Source: an uncultured bacterium (GTDB lineage Bacteria; Dictyoglomota; Dictyoglomia; Dictyoglomales; Dictyoglomaceae). From it: a DNA stretch of 64,000 nt. Below, in pieces: positions 55,210 through 63,841 of the stretch (position 1 is the first letter of the stretch; the number at the start of each line of letters is the position of its first letter). The DNA lies in assembly GCA_938034905.1 (NCBI GenBank), contig CALHLF010000011.1:22348-86347 (forward strand), read 5' to 3'. The translations under genes and the position numbers were made by a program. The notes under the pieces are model-generated. The model worked only from the letters and a program-made list of their open reading frames with translations. It was not told where the DNA came from and did not search any database.

Positions 55210-55986
55210 ATGAGGATAAAATTAGTTTATGAAAGCATTGACGAGAAAAATATAATTCTCCCATGCCACTACAATTATATCCTCCAGAGATTAATATACG
55301 AAACTTTTTCTCCTAGAATAGCAAAGTGGCTTCACGATGAAGGCTTTATACTAGGAAAAAGAAAATTTAAACTATTCACCTTTTCTCGCATTCTTGAAAA
55401 AGGAAAACTTATTGTCAAAGATAAAGACCTAAAATACTTAAACTTTGGAAGAAAAATAACCTTTTATTTCTCTTCTCCTATAGATGATATCGTAGGAAAT
55501 TTAGGAGAAAGAGCCTTTAGAGAAAGGGAGTTTTTCCTGTTCAAAAATAAAGTCTACATATCTCAAATTGAGATTCTCCTTCCCCCAAAAATTGAAGAAA
55601 AGGTCTATATAAAAATGTTATCTCCTCTCACAATTTATAGCACTTTTGTAAAAAATGGTTCTCGAGTTGTTCACTTTTATAGACCTTACGAAAAGGAATT
55701 TTCTAAACTTATAGAGGAGAACGCAAAAAAGAAAGCAAAAATCTTTCATAAAGATTCATATAAAGAAGGATCTTTATCTATAAAACCCTATAAATTCTCT
55801 TTAGATGAAAATAGAAAGTTAGTAATCTTTAAAAATACCCCCATAGAGGGATGGACAGGAGTATACGAACTTACAGGAGATTCGACTTTAATAATAATCA
55901 CCTATGAGGCTGGATTAGGGAATAAAAATTCTGAAGGATTTGGAATGTGGGAAATATGGAGAAGAAAGGAGGATAAAGATGCTTGA
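55210..55986 (+). CDS. cas6: CRISPR-associated endoribonuclease Cas6
   Basis: Cleaves the array transcript within each repeat to make crRNAs with an 8-base 5-prime tag. It has 258 residues from the ATG at 55210, with SD GGGGTGG; a GTG at 55201 is the alternative. The ferredoxin-like N-terminal half has HYNYILQRLIYETFSPRIAK with His42 in KWLHDEGF as likely catalytic residue. The C-terminal glycine-rich loop reads GLGNKNSEGFGMWEI. First gene of the cas operon. The end overlaps cas8b by 8 bases. Confidence 0.95.
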   Translation: MRIKLVYESIDEKNIILPCHYNYILQRLIYETFSPRIAKWLHDEGFILGKRKFKLFTFSRILEKGKLIVKDKDLKYLNFGRKITFYFSSPIDDIVGNLGERAFREREFFLFKNKVYISQIEILLPPKIEEKVYIKMLSPLTIYSTFVKNGSRVVHFYRPYEKEFSKLIEENAKKKAKIFHKDSYKEGSLSIKPYKFSLDENRKLVIFKNTPIEGWTGVYELTGDSTLIIITYEAGLGNKNSEGFGMWEIWRRKEDKDA

Positions 55987-57724
55987 GGCTATAAAAGAAA
56001 TAGGTGATATCCTTATAAAGAGAAATTTGTTAGATTCTGTCGAAGTGCTTCTTGAAGATCCAAACCCTAAAGGAACCTATAAAAATATCTTTTGTCTAAC
56101 CTTCGAAGAAAAAGAAGGAAACTTCATTTACACTGGGATAGAAAAAGAAAATTACGATTCTTCAAAAAAAACCAAATACCTATTCAGGAGCGGTCCTAAA
56201 AATGGAATTAATTTTACTCCTTCTACAAAAGTAACAGAGATAGATAAGACTCTTGAAATTAAAGTTTTAAATTGGTTCAAGAGCGTACTATTTCAACAGA
56301 ACCTAAACTTATCCTCTGAAGAGATCACCTTCCTTAATCAAATTTATTCAGAATTAAACAATAATGCGGAAAAAATCAAAGAAGAATTTAAAACATTAAG
56401 TAAAGAAATTCCTAAAAAAGAAGGAGGAATATTCCTAACTTTAAAATTTAAAAAACAAAATGAAACAAAATATTTAGGAGATAAAGAAATATTTATAAAA
56501 ATTCTAAAAGGACTCCTCCAAATAAAGGAAGAAAAGCGAGTAATAAGTAAAGCTCAATGTGCCATATGTCTTGAAGAAAAAGAAGTAACCCTTGGAGATG
56601 GAATATATACCTTCTTTACTATTGATAAGCCTGGCTATATTACTGGAGGATTTAAGGAAAAAGAAGCATGGAAAAATTTTCCTATTTGTGAGTCCTGTAG
56701 AAGAAGCCTTGAAAAGGGGAAAGAGCATATAGAGAAAGAATTAACGTTTAAAATGGCTGGACTATCCTATCAACTTATTCCTAAGTTCATAATAGGAAAA
56801 GAGTTTATTAAAGAAGACATCTACGATATATTTTTCAATTCTCCTAAATTACTCTCCTTAAAAAATAATACCTCCAAAAGATATTTAGGAGATGAACAAG
56901 ATATACTTGAATACATATCTAAATATGAAGACTATTTAACCCTTAACTTTCTATTTTTAGAAAGAAAACAAAGTGCTGAAAGAATCCTTGCTCTAATAGA
57001 AGATGTATTACCCTCTAGACTAAGGACTATATTTATGGCTAAAGAAAAGATAGATAAAGTCTTTGAGAAAGAAGAATTCACCATGAGAAACCTTTGGCCC
57101 TTCTTTTCAAAATCAGATCCAGACAAAAATGAATTTGACCTTATAAACTATTTCTTAGATATAGTTGACAGGATATTCAAGGCAAGGCCCATTGATAAAT
57201 CCTTTTTGCTTCAGCTACTTATGAGAAGAATAAGAATACACTTTGCTAGGGATGAATATTTTAAAAATGTAGTAGATGACGCTATAAAATCTTTTTTATT
57301 TTTAATTAATCTAAATTTAATTAATATGGAGGTGATAAATATGGAAGAAAGAGTATTTGATCCCTTCTTTGAAAAATTCTCTCCTACTTTTGATCACCCT
57401 CTAAAAAGGGGATTATTCCTTCTTGGAGCATTAACTCAATCTCTTCTTAGAGTACAATATTCTGAAAGAGGAAGTGATCCCTTTAAAAAACAATTAAAGG
57501 GATTAAAAATGGAAGCAAAAGACTTTAAAGGTCTCCTTCCCAAGGTTATAAACAAACTCCAAGAATATGACTCCTTTGATAAGGGAAAACAAAAGTTAGC
57601 AGAAGAAGCCTCCTATTATCTACTTCTTGCAGGCGATAAATGGCCTTTATCTAATGATGAACTAAACTTCTACTTTGTATGTGGGATGAATCTTTATGAT
57701 GAGTTAACTTCATATATATATTAA
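55979..57724 (+). CDS. cas8b: Cas8b, large subunit of the type I-B effector (Csh1/TM1802 family)
   Basis: A 581-residue protein starting at ATG 55979 behind GAAAGGAGG; an upstream frame start at 55940 lies inside cas6 without an SD. Family features are the zinc-binding pairs CAIC (Cys194, Cys197) and CESC (Cys237, Cys240) in the middle third, then KMAGLSYQLIPKFIIGK. In type I-B the large subunit recognises the PAM and anchors the 5-prime tag. The last 127 codons form a separate translation unit (see cas11b), so this gene encodes two proteins. Confidence 0.93.
   Translation: MLEAIKEIGDILIKRNLLDSVEVLLEDPNPKGTYKNIFCLTFEEKEGNFIYTGIEKENYDSSKKTKYLFRSGPKNGINFTPSTKVTEIDKTLEIKVLNWFKSVLFQQNLNLSSEEITFLNQIYSELNNNAEKIKEEFKTLSKEIPKKEGGIFLTLKFKKQNETKYLGDKEIFIKILKGLLQIKEEKRVISKAQCAICLEEKEVTLGDGIYTFFTIDKPGYITGGFKEKEAWKNFPICESCRRSLEKGKEHIEKELTFKMAGLSYQLIPKFIIGKEFIKEDIYDIFFNSPKLLSLKNNTSKRYLGDEQDILEYISKYEDYLTLNFLFLERKQSAERILALIEDVLPSRLRTIFMAKEKIDKVFEKEEFTMRNLWPFFSKSDPDKNEFDLINYFLDIVDRIFKARPIDKSFLLQLLMRRIRIHFARDEYFKNVVDDAIKSFLFLINLNLINMEVINMEERVFDPFFEKFSPTFDHPLKRGLFLLGALTQSLLRVQYSERGSDPFKKQLKGLKMEAKDFKGLLPKVINKLQEYDSFDKGKQKLAEEASYYLLLAGDKWPLSNDELNFYFVCGMNLYDELTSYIY
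57341..57724 (+). CDS. cas11b: Cas11b small subunit, translated from an internal start in cas8b
   Basis: Inside cas8b, GGAGGTGAT (57328-57336) is a nine-base match to the 16S anti-SD tail. It is followed after AAAT by ATG (57341), in frame with cas8b (codon 455). The product would be 127 residues (MEERVFDPFFEKFSPTFDH... ending DELTSYIY), mostly helical and of the size of Cas11 small subunits. Independent translation of Cas11 from cas8 has been shown experimentally in types I-B, I-C and I-D. No separate small-subunit gene is present, so this fills the missing role in Cascade. Confidence 0.8.
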   Translation: MEERVFDPFFEKFSPTFDHPLKRGLFLLGALTQSLLRVQYSERGSDPFKKQLKGLKMEAKDFKGLLPKVINKLQEYDSFDKGKQKLAEEASYYLLLAGDKWPLSNDELNFYFVCGMNLYDELTSYIY

Positions 57725-57746
57725 AAATAAAAGGAGGTTAAAAACT

Positions 57747-58658
57747 ATGGGAGAGTTAAAAAATAGGTCTGAAATTCTATTTCTTTATGATGTCACTGAT
57801 GCAAACCCTAATGGAGATCCAGTAGACGAAAATAAACCAAGAATAGACGAAGAGACAGGAGTAAATATAGTAACCGACGTAAGACTCAAGAGAACAATAA
57901 GAGACTATCTTTACAATTATAAAGGCTTAGAAATATTTATTAGAGAAATAAGAGACGAGAAAGGAAAACTTAAGACAAAAGAAGAAAGGCTTAATGAATT
58001 TAAGGATTATAACGATCTAATCAACGCTTGTATAGATATTAGATTGTTTGGAGCTACCACTGCTGTAGAAGAAAAAACCATGACCTTAACAGGACCAGTT
58101 CAATTTAAATTTGGGAGATCTTTACACAAAGTAGATCTCACTTACATAAAAGGTACTACTGTGATGCCTTCTACTGCAGGTAAAGCTCAGGGAACCTTTA
58201 CAGAAAAATACATCCTTCCCTATTCTTTAATAGCTTTTTATGGCATTGTCAACGAAAATTTAGCTAAAGTACAAAGAATTCCCTTAACAGAGGAGGATGT
58301 TTACTATATGCTTGAAGGTATGTGGCATGGAACGAAAAACCTAACTACTGGCACCAAATTTGGACAAGTTCCAAGACTACTATTACAGGTAATTTATAAA
58401 CAAGATACTCACTCCTATATAGGAGAGTTTGATAAAAGAATAAAACTTGTATCAGATATAGAGGATGAGAAAATAAGAGATATTTCACAATTTAAGATCG
58501 ACATTACAAACTTAGTAAAAGCATTAGAAGAAAATAAAGACAAGATAGAAAGAATAAAATACAAAATAGACGAAAGATTGAATTTAATAAAAGATGGAAA
58601 AGATATAGAGATAACTGAAGTTCTCTCGCAGTTTAATCTGCAAGAATTAGACTTTTAA
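57747..58658 (+). CDS. cas7: Cas7, backbone subunit of the type I-B effector (Csh2)
   Basis: A 303-residue RAMP protein that coats the crRNA spacer in several copies. The start region FLYDVTDANPNGDPVDENKPR and VTDVRLKRTIRDYL are diagnostic of the Csh2 branch. MTLTGPVQFKFGRSLHKV and KGTTVMPSTAGKAQGTFTEKY follow. SD AAAGGAGG precedes the ATG. It lies between cas8b and cas5 in the usual I-B order. Confidence 0.95.
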   Translation: MGELKNRSEILFLYDVTDANPNGDPVDENKPRIDEETGVNIVTDVRLKRTIRDYLYNYKGLEIFIREIRDEKGKLKTKEERLNEFKDYNDLINACIDIRLFGATTAVEEKTMTLTGPVQFKFGRSLHKVDLTYIKGTTVMPSTAGKAQGTFTEKYILPYSLIAFYGIVNENLAKVQRIPLTEEDVYYMLEGMWHGTKNLTTGTKFGQVPRLLLQVIYKQDTHSYIGEFDKRIKLVSDIEDEKIRDISQFKIDITNLVKALEENKDKIERIKYKIDERLNLIKDGKDIEITEVLSQFNLQELDF

Positions 58659-58675
58659 AGGAGATGATCTTTTAT

Positions 58676-59392
58676 ATGAAAGTTATCATATTTGATATAT
58701 TAGGAGATTTAGCCCATTTCAGAAAATTCTACACTACTTCTTCTCCTCTTTCCTTTCCTTTTCCTCCTCCACCTACAGTAGCAGGAATGCTAGGAGCCAT
58801 TTTAGGTGTGGATAAAAATAAATATCTTGAAATTTTCTCTCTGGATAAATGTAAAATAGCTATTCAGATTCTTAATCCTATAAAAAAATTAAGATTAGGA
58901 ATAAATTTAATAAATACAAAAGGAAACTATTGGATACCAGTAAAGATAGGGAAACATGATCCAAGAACTCAAGTCAAAACTGAATTCATAAAAGACGTCA
59001 AATACAGAATATACTTTTATCACAAAGACGAAGAGATTTTCAAAAAACTCACTGAAAACCTTAAAAATCATCAAACCTTCTTTAATTTTTCCCTTGGGCT
59101 TTCTGAACTTCTTGGAGATTTCCAATTTATAAAAATTGAAGAATTTGAAGAAAAAGAAAAAGAAGAAGTTTATATTTCTTCGATAATTCCTATCTCTCAA
59201 ATTTTGGAAGGTAAAATAATTTTTGAAGAAGGAAAAAGCTATTTTAGAGAGCGTATTCCTTTAAAAATGAATCCTGAGAGAGTAGTAGAAAAATATGAAG
59301 ATGTAATATTTGAAGCCCAAGGAAAACCTATAAAAGTTACAGTCAATAATTATTTTAAAGGAGAAGATGGAATAAATGTGCTATTTTTCTAA
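58676..59392 (+). CDS. cas5: Cas5, type I-B (Cas5h)
   Basis: A 238-residue RAMP protein that caps the 5-prime tag end of the crRNA. The conserved start is MKVIIFDILGDLAHFRKFYT, hence the ATG at 58676; an ATG four codons earlier at 58664 sits directly on the SD AAAGGAGA. LSFPFPPPPTVAGMLGAILG is the family hallmark in the N-terminal third, and the C-terminal VNNYFKGEDGINVLFF ends the fold. It overlaps cas3 by 17 bases. Confidence 0.94.
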   Translation: MKVIIFDILGDLAHFRKFYTTSSPLSFPFPPPPTVAGMLGAILGVDKNKYLEIFSLDKCKIAIQILNPIKKLRLGINLINTKGNYWIPVKIGKHDPRTQVKTEFIKDVKYRIYFYHKDEEIFKKLTENLKNHQTFFNFSLGLSELLGDFQFIKIEEFEEKEKEEVYISSIIPISQILEGKIIFEEGKSYFRERIPLKMNPERVVEKYEDVIFEAQGKPIKVTVNNYFKGEDGINVLFF

Positions 59393-61727
59393 TCTTTATT
59401 CCCATCCTGATAAATTTCTAGAAATACACTTAAAAAACGTAAAAAATTTAGCCTTAAAATTTCTCGATGAAATTCCTATCGACAAAATTCCTATAACAAA
59501 AGAAAAATTGGCAAAACTTCTAAAAATTATCACTTTATCTCACGATATAGGAAAATCAACAAAGTTCTTTCAAAAGTATCTTCTAGAAGGAGAGGAGCAG
59601 AAAGATAAAAAAACAAGACATTCTCTCCTCTCCTCTCTAATAGCATATTACATAACTAAAAAAGCCTTTATGAATGAAAGCTTAAGTGAAACTTACAAAG
59701 AATTGCTCCCTATCTTTGCTTTTTTATCGGTAAAAAGGCATCATGGAAATATAGAAGAAGTTCTTATAGAAGTCGAAATATCAGAAGAAGAAAAAGAGAT
59801 CCTAAAAGCACAAATTGAAAGTATTGAAGAAGAAAGATTTAAAGTTCTCATAAAGAACATTGAGGAACCTGAATTTCAGGAGTTATCTAAGGAAAAATTA
59901 ATAAAAATATTAGAATTAGTACCTAAAGAAATAAAATCTAATAAATGGACCTTAAGAAAACTAAAAAATGAAAAATCAATAGATTACTACCTTCTTAACA
60001 ATCTTCTTTTCTCTATATTGATTGATGGAGATAAAAGTGAAGTAGTTATAGGAGAAGTTGAAAGAAATCCTATTGAGATACCAAATATGATAGTTGATAA
60101 TTACAAAAAAACTCTTAAAAGTGAAAGGATACTAATAAATGAACTTAGAGAGAAAGCTTATCAAGAAGTTATAAACAAGGAAATAGACTTAGACCAAAGA
60201 TTATATTCTTTAAATCTTCCTACAGGCTTGGGAAAAACTTTAACCTCTCTTTCTTTTGCTTTAAAATTAAGAGAGAAACTAAGAAAAAAGAGAAATTACC
60301 TTCCAAGAATAATATATTCTCTACCATTCTTAACTATTATTGAACAAAATGCTAAAGTAATAGAAGAAGTGCTTAAGAATTGTTATCCTAATGTTGATAC
60401 CTCTGTTCTTTTAAAACATCATCATCTATCTGAAATTTATTATAAATATAATGAAAAAGAATTTGAACCTGATGAAGCAAAAATACTTATAGAAGGTTGG
60501 AATTCAGAAATTATAATTACTACCTTCGTTCAATTATTTCATACTTTAGTATCCAATCAAAACAGCTCTTTAAGAAAACTACATAATATATTTGGAAGTA
60601 TAATAATTCTTGATGAAATTCAATCTATTCCCTTCAAATACTGGCTTTTATTAAGAGAAATTTTTATAGGCTTAGTGGAAAAATTCAACTGTTATATAAT
60701 TTTCTCCACAGCCACTCAGCCTCTAATCTTCAAAAAAGAAGAGATGACTCCGTTAGTAAAAGGAGAAGATTATTTTATTAAATTGAATCGTACAAAAATA
60801 AATCCTTCCATTGAAAAACCCTTAAATTTAGAAACTCTTGTGGACCGATTAAATATAGATAAGGATAAAAGTTATTTATTTATTCTAAATACTATAAACT
60901 CTGCTAAGACTTTTTATAATTTATTAAAAGAAAAGTTTAACGAAGAAATAATATTCCTTTCAAGCCATATAACTCCTAAAGAAAGATTAGAAAGAATAGA
61001 AAAAGTTAAAACCCAAAATACAAGAATAATGGTAAGTACACAATTAGTAGAAGCAGGTGTAGATATAGACTTTGACATAGTATATAGAGATATTGCTCCC
61101 TTAGATTCAATAAACCAATCAGCAGGAAGATGCAACAGAAACTGGAAAAAAGATATAGGAGAAGTATACGTATACTCTTTGAGAGATGAAAAAAGAAAAT
61201 ATGCTTCCTACATCTATGACACAATCTTACTAGATGTAACGGAAAAAATTCTTAAAAAAGAAGAAACTATAGAAGAATCAAAATTCCTTGAATATATCTA
61301 TGACTATTTTAAAGAACTTAATGAAAGAAAATCTAATGATATTTCTAGAAACTTATTAGAAGCAATCTACAGTTTAAGATATACAGGATGGGCTGAAAAA
61401 GAAGAGGATAGAAATATAGGAATTTCGGATTTCAAACTTATAGAAGACGCTCCTAAAATAGATGTATTTATAGAATTAGACGAAAAAGCAAGATTACTTT
61501 GGCAAAAATATTGTGAACTTAAGGAAATTAAAAATTTATTTGAGAGACGATTAGAATTCCAGAAAATTAAAGGAGAATTTTATAAATATGTAATTTCCAT
61601 ACCTCAAAATCTGGAAAATTTACCCCCTATAGAATATGGATTTGGTTATGTAAGCAAAGACAATCTGAAAGATTTCTATGATCTTACAACTGGCTATAAA
61701 GCTAAATCGGAGGTAATACTTTGGTAA
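59376..61727 (+). CDS. cas3: Cas3, HD nuclease-helicase
   Basis: The effector nuclease recruited by Cascade, 783 residues with HD and helicase domains fused in one chain. HD residues are His18 (EIHLKNV), His56-Asp57 (LSHDIGKSTKFFQ), His82, and His122-His123 (RHHGN). Helicase motifs are Walker A TGLGKT (283-288), DEIQ (413-416), FSTATQP (motif III), VEAGVDIDFD and QSAGRCNR (motifs V and VI). All catalytic residues I can place are present, so the locus should be interference-competent. It overlaps cas5 upstream and cas4 downstream. Confidence 0.96.
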   Translation: MCYFSNLYSHPDKFLEIHLKNVKNLALKFLDEIPIDKIPITKEKLAKLLKIITLSHDIGKSTKFFQKYLLEGEEQKDKKTRHSLLSSLIAYYITKKAFMNESLSETYKELLPIFAFLSVKRHHGNIEEVLIEVEISEEEKEILKAQIESIEEERFKVLIKNIEEPEFQELSKEKLIKILELVPKEIKSNKWTLRKLKNEKSIDYYLLNNLLFSILIDGDKSEVVIGEVERNPIEIPNMIVDNYKKTLKSERILINELREKAYQEVINKEIDLDQRLYSLNLPTGLGKTLTSLSFALKLREKLRKKRNYLPRIIYSLPFLTIIEQNAKVIEEVLKNCYPNVDTSVLLKHHHLSEIYYKYNEKEFEPDEAKILIEGWNSEIIITTFVQLFHTLVSNQNSSLRKLHNIFGSIIILDEIQSIPFKYWLLLREIFIGLVEKFNCYIIFSTATQPLIFKKEEMTPLVKGEDYFIKLNRTKINPSIEKPLNLETLVDRLNIDKDKSYLFILNTINSAKTFYNLLKEKFNEEIIFLSSHITPKERLERIEKVKTQNTRIMVSTQLVEAGVDIDFDIVYRDIAPLDSINQSAGRCNRNWKKDIGEVYVYSLRDEKRKYASYIYDTILLDVTEKILKKEETIEESKFLEYIYDYFKELNERKSNDISRNLLEAIYSLRYTGWAEKEEDRNIGISDFKLIEDAPKIDVFIELDEKARLLWQKYCELKEIKNLFERRLEFQKIKGEFYKYVISIPQNLENLPPIEYGFGYVSKDNLKDFYDLTTGYKAKSEVILW

Positions 61728-62227
61728 GTTCAAAGCTTATAACAGGAAGTTTAATTGAAAGTTTTTTAATTTGTAAACGTCAGGCATGGCTCATGGCTCA
61801 TCAAATAACTCCTGATCAGGAACACCCATATTTGGAATTAGGAAGACTTATTGATGAAGAAAGTTATATAGAAGAAAGAAAAAAGATAAATTTAGAAAAT
61901 ATAGCCATTGATCTCATAAAAACTGAAAATAGGACTTTACTAATAGGAGAAGTCAAAAAAAGTTCTAAAGCTAAAGAAGTTGCAAGATTCCAATTAATCT
62001 TTTATCTTTACATTTTGAAAAATAATTACGGAATAAATGGAACAGGAATATTATTATTCCCTGAAGAAAAAAGAAAAATTAGAGTTGAATTAACCGAAGA
62101 AGATGAACACAAAATAGAGGAGATAATACATTCATTAGAACTTGTAACATTACAAGAAAAACCCCCAAAACTTGAAAAAATAAAATATTGTATTCACTGT
62201 GCCTATAGGGAGTTTTGTTGGGCATGA
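61721..62227 (+). CDS. cas4: Cas4, Fe-S exonuclease of adaptation
   Basis: A 168-residue RecB-like nuclease that trims prespacers and checks the PAM. TTG start behind GGAGGT at proper spacing, 7 bases inside the cas3 end. Fe-S cysteines are Cys18 (LICKRQAW) and Cys157, Cys160 and Cys166 (YCIHCAYREFCWA). The nuclease core includes LLIGEVKKSSK with the ExK motif and a QLIFYLYIL segment. It is followed by cas1 with ATGA overlap, as expected for a Cas4-Cas1-Cas2 adaptation module. Confidence 0.95.
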   Translation: MVSSKLITGSLIESFLICKRQAWLMAHQITPDQEHPYLELGRLIDEESYIEERKKINLENIAIDLIKTENRTLLIGEVKKSSKAKEVARFQLIFYLYILKNNYGINGTGILLFPEEKRKIRVELTEEDEHKIEEIIHSLELVTLQEKPPKLEKIKYCIHCAYREFCWA

Positions 62228-63219
62228 GTGAAAGTATCTATATATTTACAAGTGGAGAATTAAAGAGAAAACATAACACTATATATTTTGAAACTTGTGA
62301 TGGACAAAAAAAGTATCTTCCCATTGAAAATGTAAGAGATTTGCACCTTTTTGGAGAGGTAACTATAAATAAAGAATTATTAGAATTTATCTCCCAAAAA
62401 GAAATTATTCTCCACTTTTACAATTACTACGAATATTATGTAGGAAGCTATTATCCGAGAGAACATTACAATTCTGGTTATATGATTCTAAAACAAGCAG
62501 AACACTACCTTGACCCCTTAAAAAGATTAAAAATTGCCCAAAAAATTGTAGAAGGAGCAATTGAAAATATAAAAAAGGTAATTAACTATTACATAGCACG
62601 AGGAAAAGAAAACTTAGAAGAGCGTTTAGAAAGAATTGAAAAATTAAAAAAACAAATTGAAAAAGAATTAGAAATTGAAGCTCTCATGGGAATAGAAGGA
62701 AATGTAAGAGATATATATTATTCTTGTTTTAATGAAATTACAGAGAAAGAAGAATTTTCTATAGAGGAAAGAACCAAAAGACCACCCTCAAATTATATGA
62801 ATGCTCTAATTAGCTTTGGAAATTCTTTATTATACACTGCTATCTTATCTGAAATATATAAAACCCATTTAGATCCAAGAATTGGTTATTTACATACCAC
62901 AAATTTTAGAAGATTTACATTAAATTTAGATATCGCAGAAATCTTTAAACCCATAATAGTAGATAGGATAATTTTCAGTTTGATAAATAAAAATGAGATT
63001 TCTCCAAAAGACTTTGAAGAAAAATTAGAGGGAATATATTTAAAAGAAAAAGGGATGAAATTATTTGTACAAAATTTTGAAGAGAAAATGAAAACCACAA
63101 TACAATACAAAAACTTAGGGAAGGTATCCTATAGAAGGCTCTTAAGAATTGAATTATACAAACTAGAAAAACATCTACTTGGAGAAGAAGATTATAAGCC
63201 CTATATTTCTTCATGGTAA
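62224..63219 (+). CDS. cas1: Cas1 integrase, type I-B
   Basis: The spacer integrase, 331 residues from ATG 62224, whose bases overlap the cas4 TGA; TTG codons at 62215 and 62218 are less likely. The metal-binding triad by family comparison is Glu158 (LMGIEGNVRDIYY), His224 (GYLHTTNFRRF) and Glu239 (NLDIAEIFKP). N-terminal ESIYIFTSGELKRKHNTI and the KRPPSNYMNALISFGNSLLY segment are typical of the I-B branch. Catalytic residues are intact. Confidence 0.97.
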   Translation: MSESIYIFTSGELKRKHNTIYFETCDGQKKYLPIENVRDLHLFGEVTINKELLEFISQKEIILHFYNYYEYYVGSYYPREHYNSGYMILKQAEHYLDPLKRLKIAQKIVEGAIENIKKVINYYIARGKENLEERLERIEKLKKQIEKELEIEALMGIEGNVRDIYYSCFNEITEKEEFSIEERTKRPPSNYMNALISFGNSLLYTAILSEIYKTHLDPRIGYLHTTNFRRFTLNLDIAEIFKPIIVDRIIFSLINKNEISPKDFEEKLEGIYLKEKGMKLFVQNFEEKMKTTIQYKNLGKVSYRRLLRIELYKLEKHLLGEEDYKPYISSW

Positions 63220-63220
63220 T

Positions 63221-63484
63221 ATGTATTTAATTATGGTCTATGACGTAAACCAAAAAAGAGTTAGCAAAGTATTAAATATAGCAAGAAAATATCTGGAATG
63301 GATTCAAAATTCTGTCTTAGAAGGAGAATTAACAGAGGCAAAATTTGAAAGATTAAAAAGAGAGATTGAAGGATTTATAGATAAAGAAGAGGACTCAGTG
63401 ATATTCTACATAATGAGAACCACAAAATATAGTGAAAGGCAAATAATTGGAATAGAAAAGAATAAAAGGGAAAAAATATTGTAA
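63221..63484 (+). CDS. cas2: Cas2
   Basis: Structural partner of Cas1 in integration, 87 residues. The ATG at 63221 comes one base after the cas1 stop, giving the canonical start MYLIMVYDVNQKRVSKVL with the conserved Asp8. A longer frame beginning inside cas1 at 63179 is not needed. The ferredoxin-like fold ends SVIFYIMRTTKYSERQIIG. Last cas gene; no effector gene of another type follows. Confidence 0.96.
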   Translation: MYLIMVYDVNQKRVSKVLNIARKYLEWIQNSVLEGELTEAKFERLKREIEGFIDKEEDSVIFYIMRTTKYSERQIIGIEKNKREKIL

Positions 63485-63672
63485 ATTCTTCTAAATATTA
63501 TTTTTACTATATTCTTTGAGGTCGACAGAAATTTCAACAAAATTTTAAAAGAAAAATTAACTAAAAATTAGCTAAATACTAACTTTTCATCAATTTTTAC
63601 CCAAAAATTTGTCTAATAACCTTTCTTTCTAATTTAATTCACATTTTATTTTATTCTTAAAAGCTTATTTCT

Positions 63673-63715
63673 CTGTCGACCTCCGATAACCCCCTAAACC
63701 CTAGGAGATCGACAG
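63673..63715. repeat. Leader cruciform
   Basis: CTGTCGACCTCC pairs with GGAGATCGACAG (11 of 12 positions). Inside it, CCTA and TAGG flank AACCC. It ends 126 bases before repeat 1. It could be a protein-binding site for the adaptation machinery or for regulation. Confidence 0.75.
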
Positions 63716-63742
63716 TAATATATTTTTTTAACCTAAAACCTC

Positions 63743-63771
63743 TTTACTCCTTATCTTTTCTATGTTATACT
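63743..63771 (+). promoter_or_regulatory. Candidate promoter of the CRISPR array
   Basis: TTTACT at 63743-63748, 17-base spacer, TATACT at 63766-63771 with an upstream TG (63763-63764) making an extended -10. Predicted start is about 63778, beside the degenerate repeat. Confidence 0.5.
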
Positions 63772-63779
63772 TTCTCTAA

Positions 63780-63809
63780 AATTGTAGCTTTCCTATGAGG
63801 GAATTAATT
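63780..63809 (+). repeat. Degenerate CRISPR repeat ahead of the array
   Basis: Ungapped alignment with the repeat gives 21 of 30 matches, including TTGTAGC and the core CCTATGAGGGA (repeat: CCTATAAGGGA). The 3-prime tag ATTGAAAC is lost. It is followed by 32 bases and then repeat 1, slightly less than a normal spacer. Confidence 0.6.
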
Positions 63810-63841
63810 TTTAAATATTAGTTCTGTAGCTCTATTAACGG

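Larger units (their letters stand above)
63485..63841 (+). promoter_or_regulatory. CRISPR leader
   Basis: 357 bases between cas2 and repeat 1, very AT-rich except for one GC-richer block. Three copies of a GAGGTCGACAGA-like motif occur: 63518-63529 forward, 63672-63683 reverse (exact), and 63705-63715 forward with one change. The last two make a 12-bp stem with one mismatch (63673-63715), with an inner CCTA/TAGG pair. A promoter-like sequence and a degenerate repeat follow. No open frame of note. Confidence 0.85.

Noticed and set aside
58907..59200. Minus-strand 97-codon frame inside cas5, and similar antisense frames elsewhere
   Set aside because: They are Phe/Tyr-rich shadows of Lys/Glu-rich coding strands, without ribosome binding sites or family features.
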